Assembly (NCBI RefSeq): GCF_010994035.1
Contig: NZ_WIXN01000015.1
Location: 1 to 64,000 of the forward strand
Length of the DNA: 64,000 nucleotides
Origin: Virgibacillus aidingensis
GTDB taxonomy: Bacteria; Bacillota; Bacilli; Bacillales; Amphibacillaceae
Direction of reading: 5' to 3'
The translations under genes and the position numbers were made by a program. The notes under the pieces are model-generated. The model searched no databases. It was not told the DNA's origin and worked only from the letters and a program-made list of their open reading frames with translations. Shown in pieces: positions 17,785-26,044 of this stretch. Each line of letters begins with the position of its first letter. Within the stretch, counting starts at the first letter, position 1.

Positions 17785-19131
17785 TTAAAATATCATATGC
17801 GCAATCAGTGTAATGATAGGCAGGGTGATGATGGTCCTCAATAGAAAGATCAGTACCAGATCTTTAAAGGAAACCGGAATTTTCGAGCCCAGCAGGAAAC
17901 CGCCTGTTTCAGACATGAATATCAGCTGTGTTACCGACAGGGCGGCAATGATAAACCGGGTCATCTCCGCTTCAATCCCTGATGCAAAAATGGCAGGAAG
18001 AAACATATCGGCAAATCCGATTAGAACTGTTTCTGATGCTTCCTGGGCAAATGGCACCTGCATTAATTCAAGCAATGGAACGAATGGCATTCCGAGCCAT
18101 TGAAACAATGGTGTATATTCGGCAATAATCAGGGCGGCCAGACCAATCGCCATCACAACCGGTGCGACACCCATCCACATGTCCAAAATATTTTGTCCGC
18201 CTTCTTTAAAGAAACGGTACACGCTTCTTTGTTTGCTGCTTCTTTCCAGTGCCTTTTCATAGCCAAATGTAACGACATTATAGCCTGCCGGAATTTCTTC
18301 TTTAATCCCTTCCGCCTTTTCATTATAGTAGGTATCTGCCTTACGGGAAAGCGGCGGGATTCTTGGCATAATCAGTGCAGCAATGAGTCCGGATGCAATG
18401 ACAGTCAAGTAAAACGGCACAAACATATGCTCAAGTCCAACCTCTGAAATAATGACAATGGAAAACGTGATCGAAACGACCGAGAAAGTCGTCCCGATGA
18501 CAGCAGCCTCGCGTTTTGTATAAAACCCGTCCTCATACTGTTTACTTGTCAATAGTACCCCGATCGTTCCATCTCCGACCCAGGAGGCCAGGGAATCAAT
18601 CGAAGAACGTCCCGGCAGGCGGAATAACGGCCGCATCACTTTTGTCATCAAACTGCCGAAAAACTCCAACAAACCGAAATTCATCAGTAAAGGCAAAAAT
18701 AGTCCGGCAAATAAGAATACAGCAAATAAAACATGAAGTAAATCATCCAAGAGCAGCTGGCCGGTATTGGGGCCATGTACCGCTTCCGGCCCTAAACGGA
18801 AAAACACCATGACAGCAAAAACAGCTGCAATTACTCTGGTTATCGTCCAGAATGTACTCGTATGGAATAAGTTATGGAAAAATGGTGTCTTACTAAACGC
18901 GTCTTCTCCTCTAACCTTTGCGATCACTGTCATAATTGCTGTGATTAAAATAATAATCATCATAATTGCTGACAGCTGCCCCGCCAGAAGATCCTGGACA
19001 AAGTTTGCCAGGATAGCAATTGGTATCGTGTATCCATCCCCTGTACTGACCGGTGTAATAAATAGAAAAATTCCTATTAAAGAAGGTATAATAAACCGCA
19101 AATGATCACCGGCGCTATAGTTATTTTTCAT
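17785..19131 (-). CDS. YjiH-family membrane protein (nucleoside recognition/Gate domain)
   Basis: A 448-residue membrane protein with about ten to eleven hydrophobic helices. The central stretch FGSLMTKVMRPLFRLPGRSSIDSLASWVGDGTIG is characteristic of the YjiH/Gate-domain family; the C-terminal part repeats a Gate motif (VLIGFADMFLPAI). Family members are linked to nucleoside-like or ion transport but without a proven substrate. ATG 19131 follows GGATGGGGG; a longer frame to 19200 lacks an RBS. It is convergent with the acyltransferase gene and monocistronic. Confidence 0.8.
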   Translation of the reverse strand: MKNNYSAGDHLRFIIPSLIGIFLFITPVSTGDGYTIPIAILANFVQDLLAGQLSAIMMIIILITAIMTVIAKVRGEDAFSKTPFFHNLFHTSTFWTITRVIAAVFAVMVFFRLGPEAVHGPNTGQLLLDDLLHVLFAVFLFAGLFLPLLMNFGLLEFFGSLMTKVMRPLFRLPGRSSIDSLASWVGDGTIGVLLTSKQYEDGFYTKREAAVIGTTFSVVSITFSIVIISEVGLEHMFVPFYLTVIASGLIAALIMPRIPPLSRKADTYYNEKAEGIKEEIPAGYNVVTFGYEKALERSSKQRSVYRFFKEGGQNILDMWMGVAPVVMAIGLAALIIAEYTPLFQWLGMPFVPLLELMQVPFAQEASETVLIGFADMFLPAIFASGIEAEMTRFIIAALSVTQLIFMSETGGFLLGSKIPVSFKDLVLIFLLRTIITLPIITLIAHMIF

Positions 19132-19426
19132 CGTAAACCCCCATCCTAAAAAATAATGTGTTTTTTTCTTATTATAAGTGAAGTAACGGTATATATCCAT
19201 CTATTTTTTTAAAAAGTTATGCAAATGAAAGTTTTTTTACATGTTAAACCGTCAAAAAAATGGGGAACAATTGAAAAATAACCATGAAATTTTTGTAATG
19301 GAAATTAGGGGTTTTAATGATTTTTTTCTGGCACATCTGTCATTTACTCCATTGTGTGCCTTATATTTGTTATACTTATAATATAGGATGTTTTGCTTCG
19401 ATAAAATAATGGAAAGGGTGTTTTTG

Positions 19427-19732
19427 ATGAATGATTTAATAAAAAAAGGATTTCTTCTTGGTTTGGGAGCGGCTGTAACAAGCAAAGAGAAATTTGACCA
19501 AAAATTGAAGGAATTGGTGGACCAGAATGAATTGACCCAGGAAGAAGCAAAATCAGTGATGCAGGGTTTTATGGATAAAGGCGAAATGAAAAAAGATGAA
19601 TGGAATTCCAAACAATATGAGCAGGCTCAAAAATTCGCAAAAGATATCGGGCTGGCTACAAAAGAGGATATTAATGAATTGCGTGCACGAATTACCCAGC
19701 TTGAAGCAATGCTGGATAAAAACGATTTATAA
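19427..19732 (+). CDS. Phasin-like coiled-coil protein
   Basis: A 101-residue protein with a short hydrophobic N-terminus (IKKGFLLGLGAAVTSKEK), a charged helical middle (LVDQNELTQEEAKSVMQGFM) and a C-terminal leucine-zipper-like end (INELRARITQLEAMLDK). This layout resembles the phasin/PHA granule-associated family common in bacilli. No PHA synthase lies nearby, so a granule role is unproven. ATG 19427 follows GGAAAGGG. The 284-bp gap downstream holds no convincing gene. Confidence 0.6.
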   Translation: MNDLIKKGFLLGLGAAVTSKEKFDQKLKELVDQNELTQEEAKSVMQGFMDKGEMKKDEWNSKQYEQAQKFAKDIGLATKEDINELRARITQLEAMLDKNDL

Positions 19733-20016
19733 GAGAACCCGGAGTTTGCCGGATTGAAGCCCCGTTTCCGGAAAGGACAAAATAAGGAATCTCTCATCCG
19801 GTATCTCCTATTATTGAAATATAGCGATAAACAGAGAAAAATGGAGTCAATAGTATCCAAAGCTACGTTACCTGTCGGAAAATTATTTTATGGAATGTCA
19901 AAAAAGGTATTTATCTGTAAATTCAGCTTATTTTATATAATTTAGTTGATTTCTGCCTCTCTACACGTTACAATGTATAAAAATACAACAGGTGTTGGTA
20001 TGGGGGGATGTACAAA

Positions 20017-20163
20017 ATGAAAAGTTTTGTACAACTTTGTGAAAACACAAGGGAAAAACTGGGTCGGCAGCTGCAGGAAAACGAAAAAGCATTTTTGCAA
20101 TGGATGTATGAAAACTACAAAGACGAAGAAAAGAAGAAAATCCAGGGGGCAACGAGCCAATAA
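20017..20163 (+). CDS. Small 48-residue protein of unknown function
   Basis: A short frame from ATG 20017, preceded by GGGGGGAT at good spacing, ending TAA 20161-20163. The peptide begins MKSFVQLCENTREKLGRQ and is helical and charged, ending QGATSQ, without a membrane segment. It lies 24 bp before glsB and on the same strand, so the two may be co-transcribed. The RBS and tight spacing support expression; no family is recognised. Confidence 0.55.
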   Translation: MKSFVQLCENTREKLGRQLQENEKAFLQWMYENYKDEEKKKIQGATSQ

Positions 20164-20187
20164 TTGTATAGGAGGTAATTAATTGCA

Positions 20188-20442
20188 ATGCAGCTCTTAG
20201 TCTATATCATTGTGGCTATCGTTGTAGGATTAATCATGGCAGCGTTATTTGGCTTCAAATATCCCGGTAAATGGATTGGTGCCATCGTAGCAGGTCTGTT
20301 AGGCGCATGGATAGGTGACGTACTGATCCGGGAACTCGGACCGGCAATCGGCGGCTACTACATATTTCCGGCAGCCCTCGGTGCAGCTGTAGTCTCACTA
20401 ATAATCGGCCTGCTCGGAAGAAGAGCAAATATAAAAGCATAA
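20188..20442 (+). CDS. GlsB/YeaQ/YmgE family small membrane protein
   Basis: An 84-residue protein with three membrane segments and glycine-rich helices (YPGKWIGAIVAGLLGAWIGD), the hallmark of the transglycosylase-associated (YeaQ/YmgE) family. Members are stress-induced in many bacteria; a biochemical role is not known. ATG 20188 has GGAGGTAATT upstream. A dispersed repeat and then a terminator follow. Confidence 0.85.
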   Translation: MQLLVYIIVAIVVGLIMAALFGFKYPGKWIGAIVAGLLGAWIGDVLIRELGPAIGGYYIFPAALGAAVVSLIIGLLGRRANIKA

Positions 20443-20444
20443 AC

Positions 20445-20472
20445 GCAACATGGGGGACGGTTCTTTTGTTGC
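20445..20472. repeat. Dispersed GGGACGGTTC repeat, copy 1
   Basis: GCAACAT, then GGGGGACGGTTCTTTT, then GTTGC: a short inverted repeat around GGGACGGTTC. Related copies lie at 35851-35879 and, reversed, at 37475-37500. Confidence 0.7.
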
Positions 20473-20484
20473 AATGAAAGGCTC

Positions 20485-20516
20485 ACGCATGGACCAATTG
20501 TATTCCATGCGTTTTT
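20485..20516 (+). terminator. Rho-independent terminator after glsB
   Basis: ACGCATGGA (20485-20493) pairs with TCCATGCGT (20504-20512), followed by TTTT. Confidence 0.85.
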
Positions 20517-20625
20517 GCATGTGAAAAACAGAGCTCCCCGCGCAGTTGTTACAGGCAGAATATTGCCCTCCAAAACTATTATCATGTACAATGAAACCAG
20601 TCAAAAATGCAAAGGAGCGGACGAA

Positions 20626-20934
20626 ATGGCTGTTGATAATGGGAAAGTATTACAAAAAATGATGACAGAGCTGCAGCTGGCCAAACAATTGAAAGATGAC
20701 GATGCAGCCATGCTAAAGCATATTCGGCACATTCGCCTGCTTTGTGATTTGTTTTTGGACGATGATGCCCAGGCAGCGGTAAAACCGCAAATACAACCTG
20801 CCGGCATAGAAGAGGCGGAAATGAAGGCCATGCTCGGGGAAAGGGCATATAAGGCGGAGAAATACAAACAGCAGGATAAAAATGCACAAATCGATCATGA
20901 TGGGGCGAATGGGGATTCCATTTTTGATTTTTAG
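20626..20934 (+). CDS. ywdI: YwdI family protein (DUF5327)
   Basis: A 102-residue charged protein. The N-terminal helical part with IRHIRLLCDLFLDD resembles YwdI, and the position just before ywdK and gerQ is the B. subtilis order, which supports the call. The function is unknown. ATG 20626 follows AAAGGAGCGG; a longer frame from 20515 crosses the preceding terminator. The C-terminal third (KAEKYKQQDKNAQIDHDG) is polar and probably disordered. Confidence 0.7.
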   Translation: MAVDNGKVLQKMMTELQLAKQLKDDDAAMLKHIRHIRLLCDLFLDDDAQAAVKPQIQPAGIEEAEMKAMLGERAYKAEKYKQQDKNAQIDHDGANGDSIFDF

Positions 20935-20992
20935 CCCGTTACCGGGAAGGCCCGTATTTTTGGATAAGCAATTCTAATTGAGGTGAACAAAA

Positions 20993-21361
20993 ATGAAAAT
21001 ATTTTTATTGCTCGGTGCAATCAATGGATTTTTGGCAGTAGCTTTAGGTGCGTTCGGGGCGCATGGTTTGGAGGGGAGAATTTCGGAAAAGTCTCTTGGA
21101 ACATGGGAAAAAGCAGTAAACTATCAAATGTTCCATACCATGGCACTTCTCTTCACAGGTCTCTTGCTGGCAAAAATGAATGCAGGGGGCCTCAATTGGG
21201 CAGGATGGATGTTTTTGACAGGTATTATCCTTTTTTCCGGAAGTCTTTATATTTATGCGACAACCGGCATTCGCACTTTTGCTATGATTACACCACTTGG
21301 CGGTGTTGCCTTTTTAATCGGCTGGGTGCTGGTTGGCACGGTAATCGTCAGAAACCTGTAA
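20993..21361 (+). CDS. ywdK: DUF423 membrane protein (YwdK)
   Basis: A 122-residue protein with four membrane helices and the DUF423 signature FLAVALGAFGAHGL near the N-terminus and YQMFHTMALLFTGLL in the second helix. Its function is not known. ATG 20993 has GAGGTG upstream. It follows ywdI by 58 bp on the same strand and converges on the small membrane gene at 21368 with only 6 bp between. Confidence 0.88.
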   Translation: MKIFLLLGAINGFLAVALGAFGAHGLEGRISEKSLGTWEKAVNYQMFHTMALLFTGLLLAKMNAGGLNWAGWMFLTGIILFSGSLYIYATTGIRTFAMITPLGGVAFLIGWVLVGTVIVRNL

Positions 21362-21367
21362 TACATA

Positions 21368-21619
21368 TTACATCGTAAAGATTAGATATGTTGCTAAAAC
21401 AAATAGGAGTGCAGCACGCAAAGCATGTTTCATCGCTACCTGTGTGCGGTATGTATGAAATTCAATCAGGGCAGTTAAAATATAGCTGATTGCCAAAAGG
21501 TAGAGTCCAAGAAATATGAAAAGCAGATAGCTTTGGATGATGGCAAATAAAGCTAATATAACGACTAAAACGATGGTAATGAATTCCAGGCGGATGTATT
21601 TTTCGTAAGGATGTCTCAC
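21368..21619 (-). CDS. Small membrane protein of unknown function
   Basis: An 83-residue protein with two to three hydrophobic helices (FITIVLVVILALFAIIQSYL, then LLFIFLGLYLLAISYILTAL, and a C-terminal one). The chosen start is GTG 21619, seven bases after AAAGGGG; an in-frame extension to 21655 would run into the gerQ terminator. It lies downstream of gerQ on the same strand. I do not recognise the family. Confidence 0.6.
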   Translation of the reverse strand: MRHPYEKYIRLEFITIVLVVILALFAIIQSYLLFIFLGLYLLAISYILTALIEFHTYRTQVAMKHALRAALLFVLATYLIFTM

Positions 21620-21643
21620 ATTACTGCCCCTTTCCCATATGGA

Positions 21644-21677
21644 AAAGGATGACACCAGTACCTGTGTGTCATCCTTT
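21644..21677 (-). terminator. Hairpin terminator between gerQ and the small membrane gene
   Basis: AAAGGATGACAC pairs perfectly with GTGTCATCCTTT over a ten-base loop. The T run on the minus strand is short, so termination may be partial. Confidence 0.6.
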
Positions 21678-21698
21678 CCTCTGTCAAATCACCCCTTG

Positions 21699-22184
21699 TC
21701 AGCGCGGATCGTAGGATGATAATTGCTGGTTCCCTGCTCCAAAAGGATATGTGTAGTTGATCTCTTCATCAAATGTAACATAATCCAGATATACCATTAA
21801 TAACAGGTATCTTCTGTCCGTGTCGGGATCACTTAAAATTAAATGATCTCTTCCTGCAGCCTCGATCACACCCCTGAAAACCTTGGCATTCCACTGGTTA
21901 TTGTTTTCAAAGGTCATGTAGACTGTAGCCAGTTTCCCCCGATTCAGCCGCAGAATATTTTCGATGAATGATTGCTGCAGCGGCAGCATTCCGTGATCCT
22001 GCTGCTGAAATTGCGGGATTTGCTGTGCCTGCTGCTGCTGTGTAAATTGCTGGGACTGGGGATCCTGACGGTAATGATACATGGGATAATATGCTGGGGA
22101 TGCTGCTGGATAATAGTAGTACGGATAAGCCTGATAAGGGTTGGCTGACTGCTGCTGATTTTGCCTGTCATCATTTTCGCTCAT
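21699..22184 (-). CDS. gerQ: Spore coat protein GerQ
   Basis: Inner coat protein needed with CwlJ for the Ca-dipicolinate germination response; in B. subtilis it is crosslinked by transglutaminase and tethers CwlJ. The 161-residue product has a low-complexity Tyr/Pro/Gln N-terminal half (residues 1-65, with YPYYYYPAASPAYYP) and a conserved C-terminal domain (SFIENILRLNRGKLATVYMT onward). ATG 22184 has AAGGAGG. It lies 78 bp downstream of cwlJ on the same strand, the order in B. subtilis. A mother-cell promoter is expected but was not located. Confidence 0.92.
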   Translation of the reverse strand: MSENDDRQNQQQSANPYQAYPYYYYPAASPAYYPMYHYRQDPQSQQFTQQQQAQQIPQFQQQDHGMLPLQQSFIENILRLNRGKLATVYMTFENNNQWNAKVFRGVIEAAGRDHLILSDPDTDRRYLLLMVYLDYVTFDEEINYTYPFGAGNQQLSSYDPR

Positions 22185-22262
22185 ATAAAAGCCTCCTTAT
22201 AAAAATTTAAAATATCGCTAAATGCTCCATCTCATATCTGTTCCTATTAATTGATAATAGTC

Positions 22263-22688
22263 TTAACGAAAAACCTGCGGACAATCGGACATAGTAGGAC
22301 TGTAAAAACAATGCGCTTTAAACCTTCCGGTGTTCCATTGATCAAACCATTGGGCAGGGCAGGCTCCTTCAGGCCGAAAGAACCACAGAGAATTGGTGGC
22401 AGGATGCTGGCGTTCTCCCTGGATTACCCTTCGTGCCAATCGTTTTTCCGATTCCCTGGCCCGCTGATAGAAATAACCCTTTTGTGTTGCTTCGAATCCT
22501 CCGGGACTTTGAAATACCATATCATTGATATTGCGGATATCGGTAAAATCCAGGCAGGCTGCAATGACACGATTGACTCCCGTATTGCCAACCATAAGCA
22601 TACCCAAATCCCCATCTTCTTCAGCTTCAGCACGCATCAGCCTTGCCAGCAATGCAACATCATTTTCCGTATGTGCAACAACAGCCAT
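22263..22688 (-). CDS. cwlJ: Spore cortex-lytic hydrolase CwlJ
   Basis: Cortex hydrolase of the SleB/CwlJ family acting early in germination. The 141-residue protein lacks a signal peptide, as in B. subtilis CwlJ. Diagnostic segments are ARLMRAEAEEDGDLGMLMVG with the catalytic Glu, GYFYQRARESEKRLARR and FRPEGACPAQWFDQW. The start at ATG 22688 (MAVVAHTEND) matches the B. subtilis N-terminus; an upstream ATG at 22703 adds five residues. It forms a unit with gerQ. Confidence 0.92.
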   Translation of the reverse strand: MAVVAHTENDVALLARLMRAEAEEDGDLGMLMVGNTGVNRVIAACLDFTDIRNINDMVFQSPGGFEATQKGYFYQRARESEKRLARRVIQGERQHPATNSLWFFRPEGACPAQWFDQWNTGRFKAHCFYSPTMSDCPQVFR

Positions 22689-22792
22689 AAAAACATTCCT
22701 CATTTCTGTTCAGTCTGGATGCAAAACATTCTAATTATATGTATGTAATTCGCCCGGAAAAGATGACAAGGAAATCATCCGGAAATGTTACG

Positions 22793-22837
22793 GAAAAAAA
22801 ACAGCACGTGAAATCAAGGAGATTCCACGTGCTGTTT
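22793..22837 (-). terminator. Rho-independent terminator after hemQ
   Basis: AAACAGCACGTG and CACGTGCTGTTT form a perfect stem; read on the minus strand the stem is followed by TTTTTTTTCC. Confidence 0.88.
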
Positions 22838-22876
22838 AGTGATGATCAAGTTACTTTCGACTGTTAGCTGATTTAT

Positions 22877-23629
22877 TTAAACAGAAAAATAATCTGTAAG
22901 CTTTTCTTTTGGAAAATGATTTCCAACGAAGAATTCCCCGAATTCCCCGTAGCGGGAGCTTACTTCATCCCAGCGCATTTCATAAACAATCTTTTTAAAT
23001 TGCAGTGGTTCATGGGCGAATAAGGTAACTCCCCATTCCCAATCATCAAGTCCGATCGAACCCGTGATGATTTGCTTCACTTTACCGGCATATTTCCGTC
23101 CTGTCATACTATGCTCATAAAGCAGCTTGCCGCGTACATCTTTTTCAAGGGTATACCAGTTTTCATTACCTTCACGGCGTCTGTCCATGGGATAAAAACA
23201 AATATGCTCCCATTTTGGAAGGATCGGCTTTAGACGGGCCTGTGTCTCCGGCAGGGTTTCAGGATCTGGTTCCCCTTCTTTTTGCGGCCGGTATTTGGAA
23301 AGCTCTACAACAGATACATAGGAATGGGCAGGCAGTAAAAACTCACCCATTTTTGATTTATTTAGTTCTGTTTCCATATCGGACAGCTCATCCATCGTTG
23401 GACGTAAAAACATAAACATCAAATCCGCTTTCTGTCCTACCACCTTATATAACACATGGCTGCCATTTTTCTCTTCTTCCACCGCTTCCCACTTTGTCAG
23501 CAATTGTTCAAAGCTGTGCAATGCATTCTTCCGCTCTTCTTCTGAAGCCATTTTCCAAGAGTTCCAATCGATTGTCCGCAGATCATGCAGGCTGTACCAG
23601 CCATCCATTGTTTCTACCGGTTCTACCAT
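22877..23629 (-). CDS. hemQ: Coproheme decarboxylase HemQ
   Basis: Last enzyme of the coproporphyrin-dependent heme pathway of Firmicutes; converts coproheme to heme b. The 250-residue chlorite-dismutase-fold protein has the expected residues: Y146 in FYPMDRRR (radical tyrosine), H173 in YEHSMTGRKY (heme ligand) and Q186 in KVKQII, consistent with the non-chlorite-dismutase HemQ group. ATG 23629 has AAGGAGAG. It is divergent from pta, the same arrangement as ywfI-pta in B. subtilis. Confidence 0.95.
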   Translation of the reverse strand: MVEPVETMDGWYSLHDLRTIDWNSWKMASEEERKNALHSFEQLLTKWEAVEEEKNGSHVLYKVVGQKADLMFMFLRPTMDELSDMETELNKSKMGEFLLPAHSYVSVVELSKYRPQKEGEPDPETLPETQARLKPILPKWEHICFYPMDRRREGNENWYTLEKDVRGKLLYEHSMTGRKYAGKVKQIITGSIGLDDWEWGVTLFAHEPLQFKKIVYEMRWDEVSSRYGEFGEFFVGNHFPKEKLTDYFSV

Positions 23630-23831
23630 CGTTATCTCTCCTTCTTTTACTTTAGCTTTAAGCTGATTTAAAAAATTCGGCTATAAGGTAAATTCTCAGG
23701 AATACATTCATTTTTACTATAGCATAAATAGGGTATGATATTCATGAAACATGTATCTTCAGCAGCGTGAAAAACAGGCCGCATTCCAATGTTTTGTCAC
23801 AAATTCGGCAAAACTGGTTTTGCCCTGGTAC

Positions 23832-23860
23832 CTGCATATTTGCCATCATTCATCTATAAT
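23832..23860 (+). promoter_or_regulatory. Probable SigA promoter of pta
   Basis: CTGCAT at 23832-23837, a 17-bp spacer, then TATAAT at 23855-23860, 32 bp before the pta ATG. Confidence 0.55.
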
Positions 23861-23891
23861 TGATTATAACCAACTAGGAGGGTTTGTAAAA

Positions 23892-24866
23892 ATGAGTGGA
23901 TTATTTGAGGGCTTGACGAAAAGCATTGCGGGCAAAAATAAAAGGATTGTTTTTCCGGAAGGGACAGATGAGCGAATTTTAACAGCGGCGAGCCAATTGA
24001 GTGCAGCAGGTATACTTACACCTGTCCTTATTGGAGATGAAAATAAAATAATGAGCAAGGCAGGAGAAATAGGTGTGGATGTATCCTCCTGTGTCATATC
24101 GGATCCATCCGGCTATCCCGACTTTCCTCTCATGGCGGAGACATTTGTAGAACGCAGGAAAGGTAAAGTGACGCGGGAAGACGCGGAAAAAATCTTGCAG
24201 GATGAAAATTACTTTGGCACCATGCTTGTTTATATGAATCAGGCTGACGGGCTTGTAAGCGGAGCGGCACATTCTACAGCTGATACGGTTCGTCCGGCTT
24301 TGCAGATAATCAAAACAAAAGAAGGCATCCAAAAAACTTCCGGGGTATTCATCATGGTTCGCGGTGAAGAAAAATATGTATTTGCAGACTGTGCAATTAA
24401 CATTAGCCCTGACAGCCAGGATCTTGCAGAAATTGCAGCGGAAAGCGCAGTAACAGGCAGGCTATTTGGTATAGACCCGCGAATTGCCATGCTCAGTTTT
24501 TCTACAAAAGGGTCAGCGAAATCAGCGGAAACGGAAAAAATAGTGGAGGCATTAAAAATAGTCAAAGAAAGCAATCCATCCCTTGTGATTGACGGAGAAT
24601 TTCAGTTTGATGCGGCATTTGTTCCTGATGTTGCCAGAAAAAAAGCGCCCGATTCCATATTACAGGGGGATGCAAATGTTTTTATATTCCCAAGTTTGGA
24701 AGCGGGGAATATCGGCTATAAAATTGCCCAGCGTTTAGGGGAATTTGAAGCGGTCGGTCCCGTTTTGCAAGGCTTGAAAAAACCGGTAAATGATCTTTCC
24801 CGCGGCTGCAGTGTGGACGATGTTTATAAATTGGCGTTAATTACAGCTGTACAATCAGATGTATAA
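23892..24866 (+). CDS. pta: Phosphate acetyltransferase
   Basis: Makes acetyl-phosphate from acetyl-CoA, the first step of acetate overflow. The 324-residue length matches the short class I Pta of bacilli (no N-terminal DRTGG domain). Characteristic segments include KRIVFPEGTDERIL, DGLVSGAAHSTADTVRPALQ and MLSFSTKGSAKS. ATG 23892 has AGGAGG; the upstream in-frame extension crosses the promoter. It could draw on acetyl-CoA from the beta-oxidation block further right, but no sequence link shows this. Confidence 0.95.
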   Translation: MSGLFEGLTKSIAGKNKRIVFPEGTDERILTAASQLSAAGILTPVLIGDENKIMSKAGEIGVDVSSCVISDPSGYPDFPLMAETFVERRKGKVTREDAEKILQDENYFGTMLVYMNQADGLVSGAAHSTADTVRPALQIIKTKEGIQKTSGVFIMVRGEEKYVFADCAINISPDSQDLAEIAAESAVTGRLFGIDPRIAMLSFSTKGSAKSAETEKIVEALKIVKESNPSLVIDGEFQFDAAFVPDVARKKAPDSILQGDANVFIFPSLEAGNIGYKIAQRLGEFEAVGPVLQGLKKPVNDLSRGCSVDDVYKLALITAVQSDV

Positions 24867-24871
24867 ATAAT

Positions 24872-24920
24872 ATACCTTGCAATAGAGGAAAAGCAGCTCT
24901 GTTGCAAGGTATTTATATTT
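24872..24920 (+). terminator. Terminator hairpin after pta
   Basis: ATACCTTGCAA pairs with TTGCAAGGTAT; inside, AGAG and CTCT extend the stem. The following tract TTATATTT is T-rich but interrupted. Confidence 0.7.
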
Positions 24921-25106
24921 AAACTTTGTGACCGCGGATACGGTCAAAGATATTAACCGTAATCGGTCATTAACCATTAACTGGCATACCTTTACGGAGG
25001 GCCTGGCATTTTATGCAGTCCGGGCCATTATGCTGTGGAAGGAAAACGCGCAGATCCAAAGGCGTGACCCGGACTTAGCCAAATGGACTTTCAGGTATTG
25101 TACTTA

Positions 25107-25955
25107 TTACAATGCTGCTATTTTCTCATTCCGCTTTTTCATTTGTTCCAGCCGTTTATTAAAGAAGGAAATTTCTTCAGCGGAAAACTCCCTGCTGGCA
25201 ATCTGAACAGAAAAATCTGTTAAAGCCTGGTATGCCCTCTGCTTCACTTCTTCCACAGTTAAAGGCACATTGAGCAAATCTGACAGGGACCCCATTACTT
25301 CCGGGTTTACATCGGGGTAATTGAATTTAGTCGGCCTATCTTGTTTGCTTGTACGATAAAAATCACGAATATGTGCGGCTCTCTCAAAGCTGTTTCCTTC
25401 TATATCCAAATATATCTGTATGCTGGCTCCATTTTTTACACGGCGCTGGGAAATACCCGCAAACTTTTTCCCGTTTATGCTTAAATCATAATCTCCCGGA
25501 CAATAGGACCCGACGACTTCATAGGCTTTGATTTGACCGGTAAGATCCCGGAACATATGCTGAATAAAACGGACCATCGCTTCATATCCGTCATGAATGG
25601 AAATCTGCTTTACGTCCGGCAGCACGAGGGATAGATTCAGCACCCCATCATCAAGTGCCACGGCAAGACCGCCGGAGTTGCGGACGATAACATGATAGCC
25701 CTGTTTTTTGAGATGTTCAATGCCCGCTTCAATAAACGGAAGTCTGGCATCTGGTATGCCCAATACGATCGTTTTGGGGTGAACCCATAAACGCATGACG
25801 GGAGGGGAGAGCTGATCACTGACAGAGATGGCGAGAGCATCATCTATCGCAAATGAAGTAATTGCCGTATAGGGCTCGTCTCTGAAATACGCTATGTTTG
25901 TATGATCCACGTAACGAAATATTTGTTGCTGAATGATTTCTTTCCAGTTTTTCAT
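25107..25955 (-). CDS. lipL: Octanoyl-[GcvH]:protein N-octanoyltransferase LipL
   Basis: Transfers octanoyl groups from GcvH to E2 subunits in bacillar lipoate synthesis. The 282-residue BPL/LplA-fold protein has the acyl-accepting C152 in GSYCPGDYDLS and the conserved lysine in NGKKFAGISQRR, with VRNSGGLAVALDDGVLN earlier. Size and residues match B. subtilis LipL (YwfL). ATG 25955 follows AAGGAG. It is divergent from ywfO and convergent with pta. Confidence 0.93.
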   Translation of the reverse strand: MKNWKEIIQQQIFRYVDHTNIAYFRDEPYTAITSFAIDDALAISVSDQLSPPVMRLWVHPKTIVLGIPDARLPFIEAGIEHLKKQGYHVIVRNSGGLAVALDDGVLNLSLVLPDVKQISIHDGYEAMVRFIQHMFRDLTGQIKAYEVVGSYCPGDYDLSINGKKFAGISQRRVKNGASIQIYLDIEGNSFERAAHIRDFYRTSKQDRPTKFNYPDVNPEVMGSLSDLLNVPLTVEEVKQRAYQALTDFSVQIASREFSAEEISFFNKRLEQMKKRNEKIAAL

Positions 25956-26044
25956 AATAACTCCTTGACAAAATCATAAGTGACATTTCTTTTCGTCTAT
26001 GCTTCAACTATTATATAATAAAAACAAATTGGGGAAAAGAACGG

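Noticed and set aside
24928..25206. 92-residue frame between pta and lipL
   Set aside because: It overlaps the conserved lipL 3' end on the opposite strand and has no RBS.
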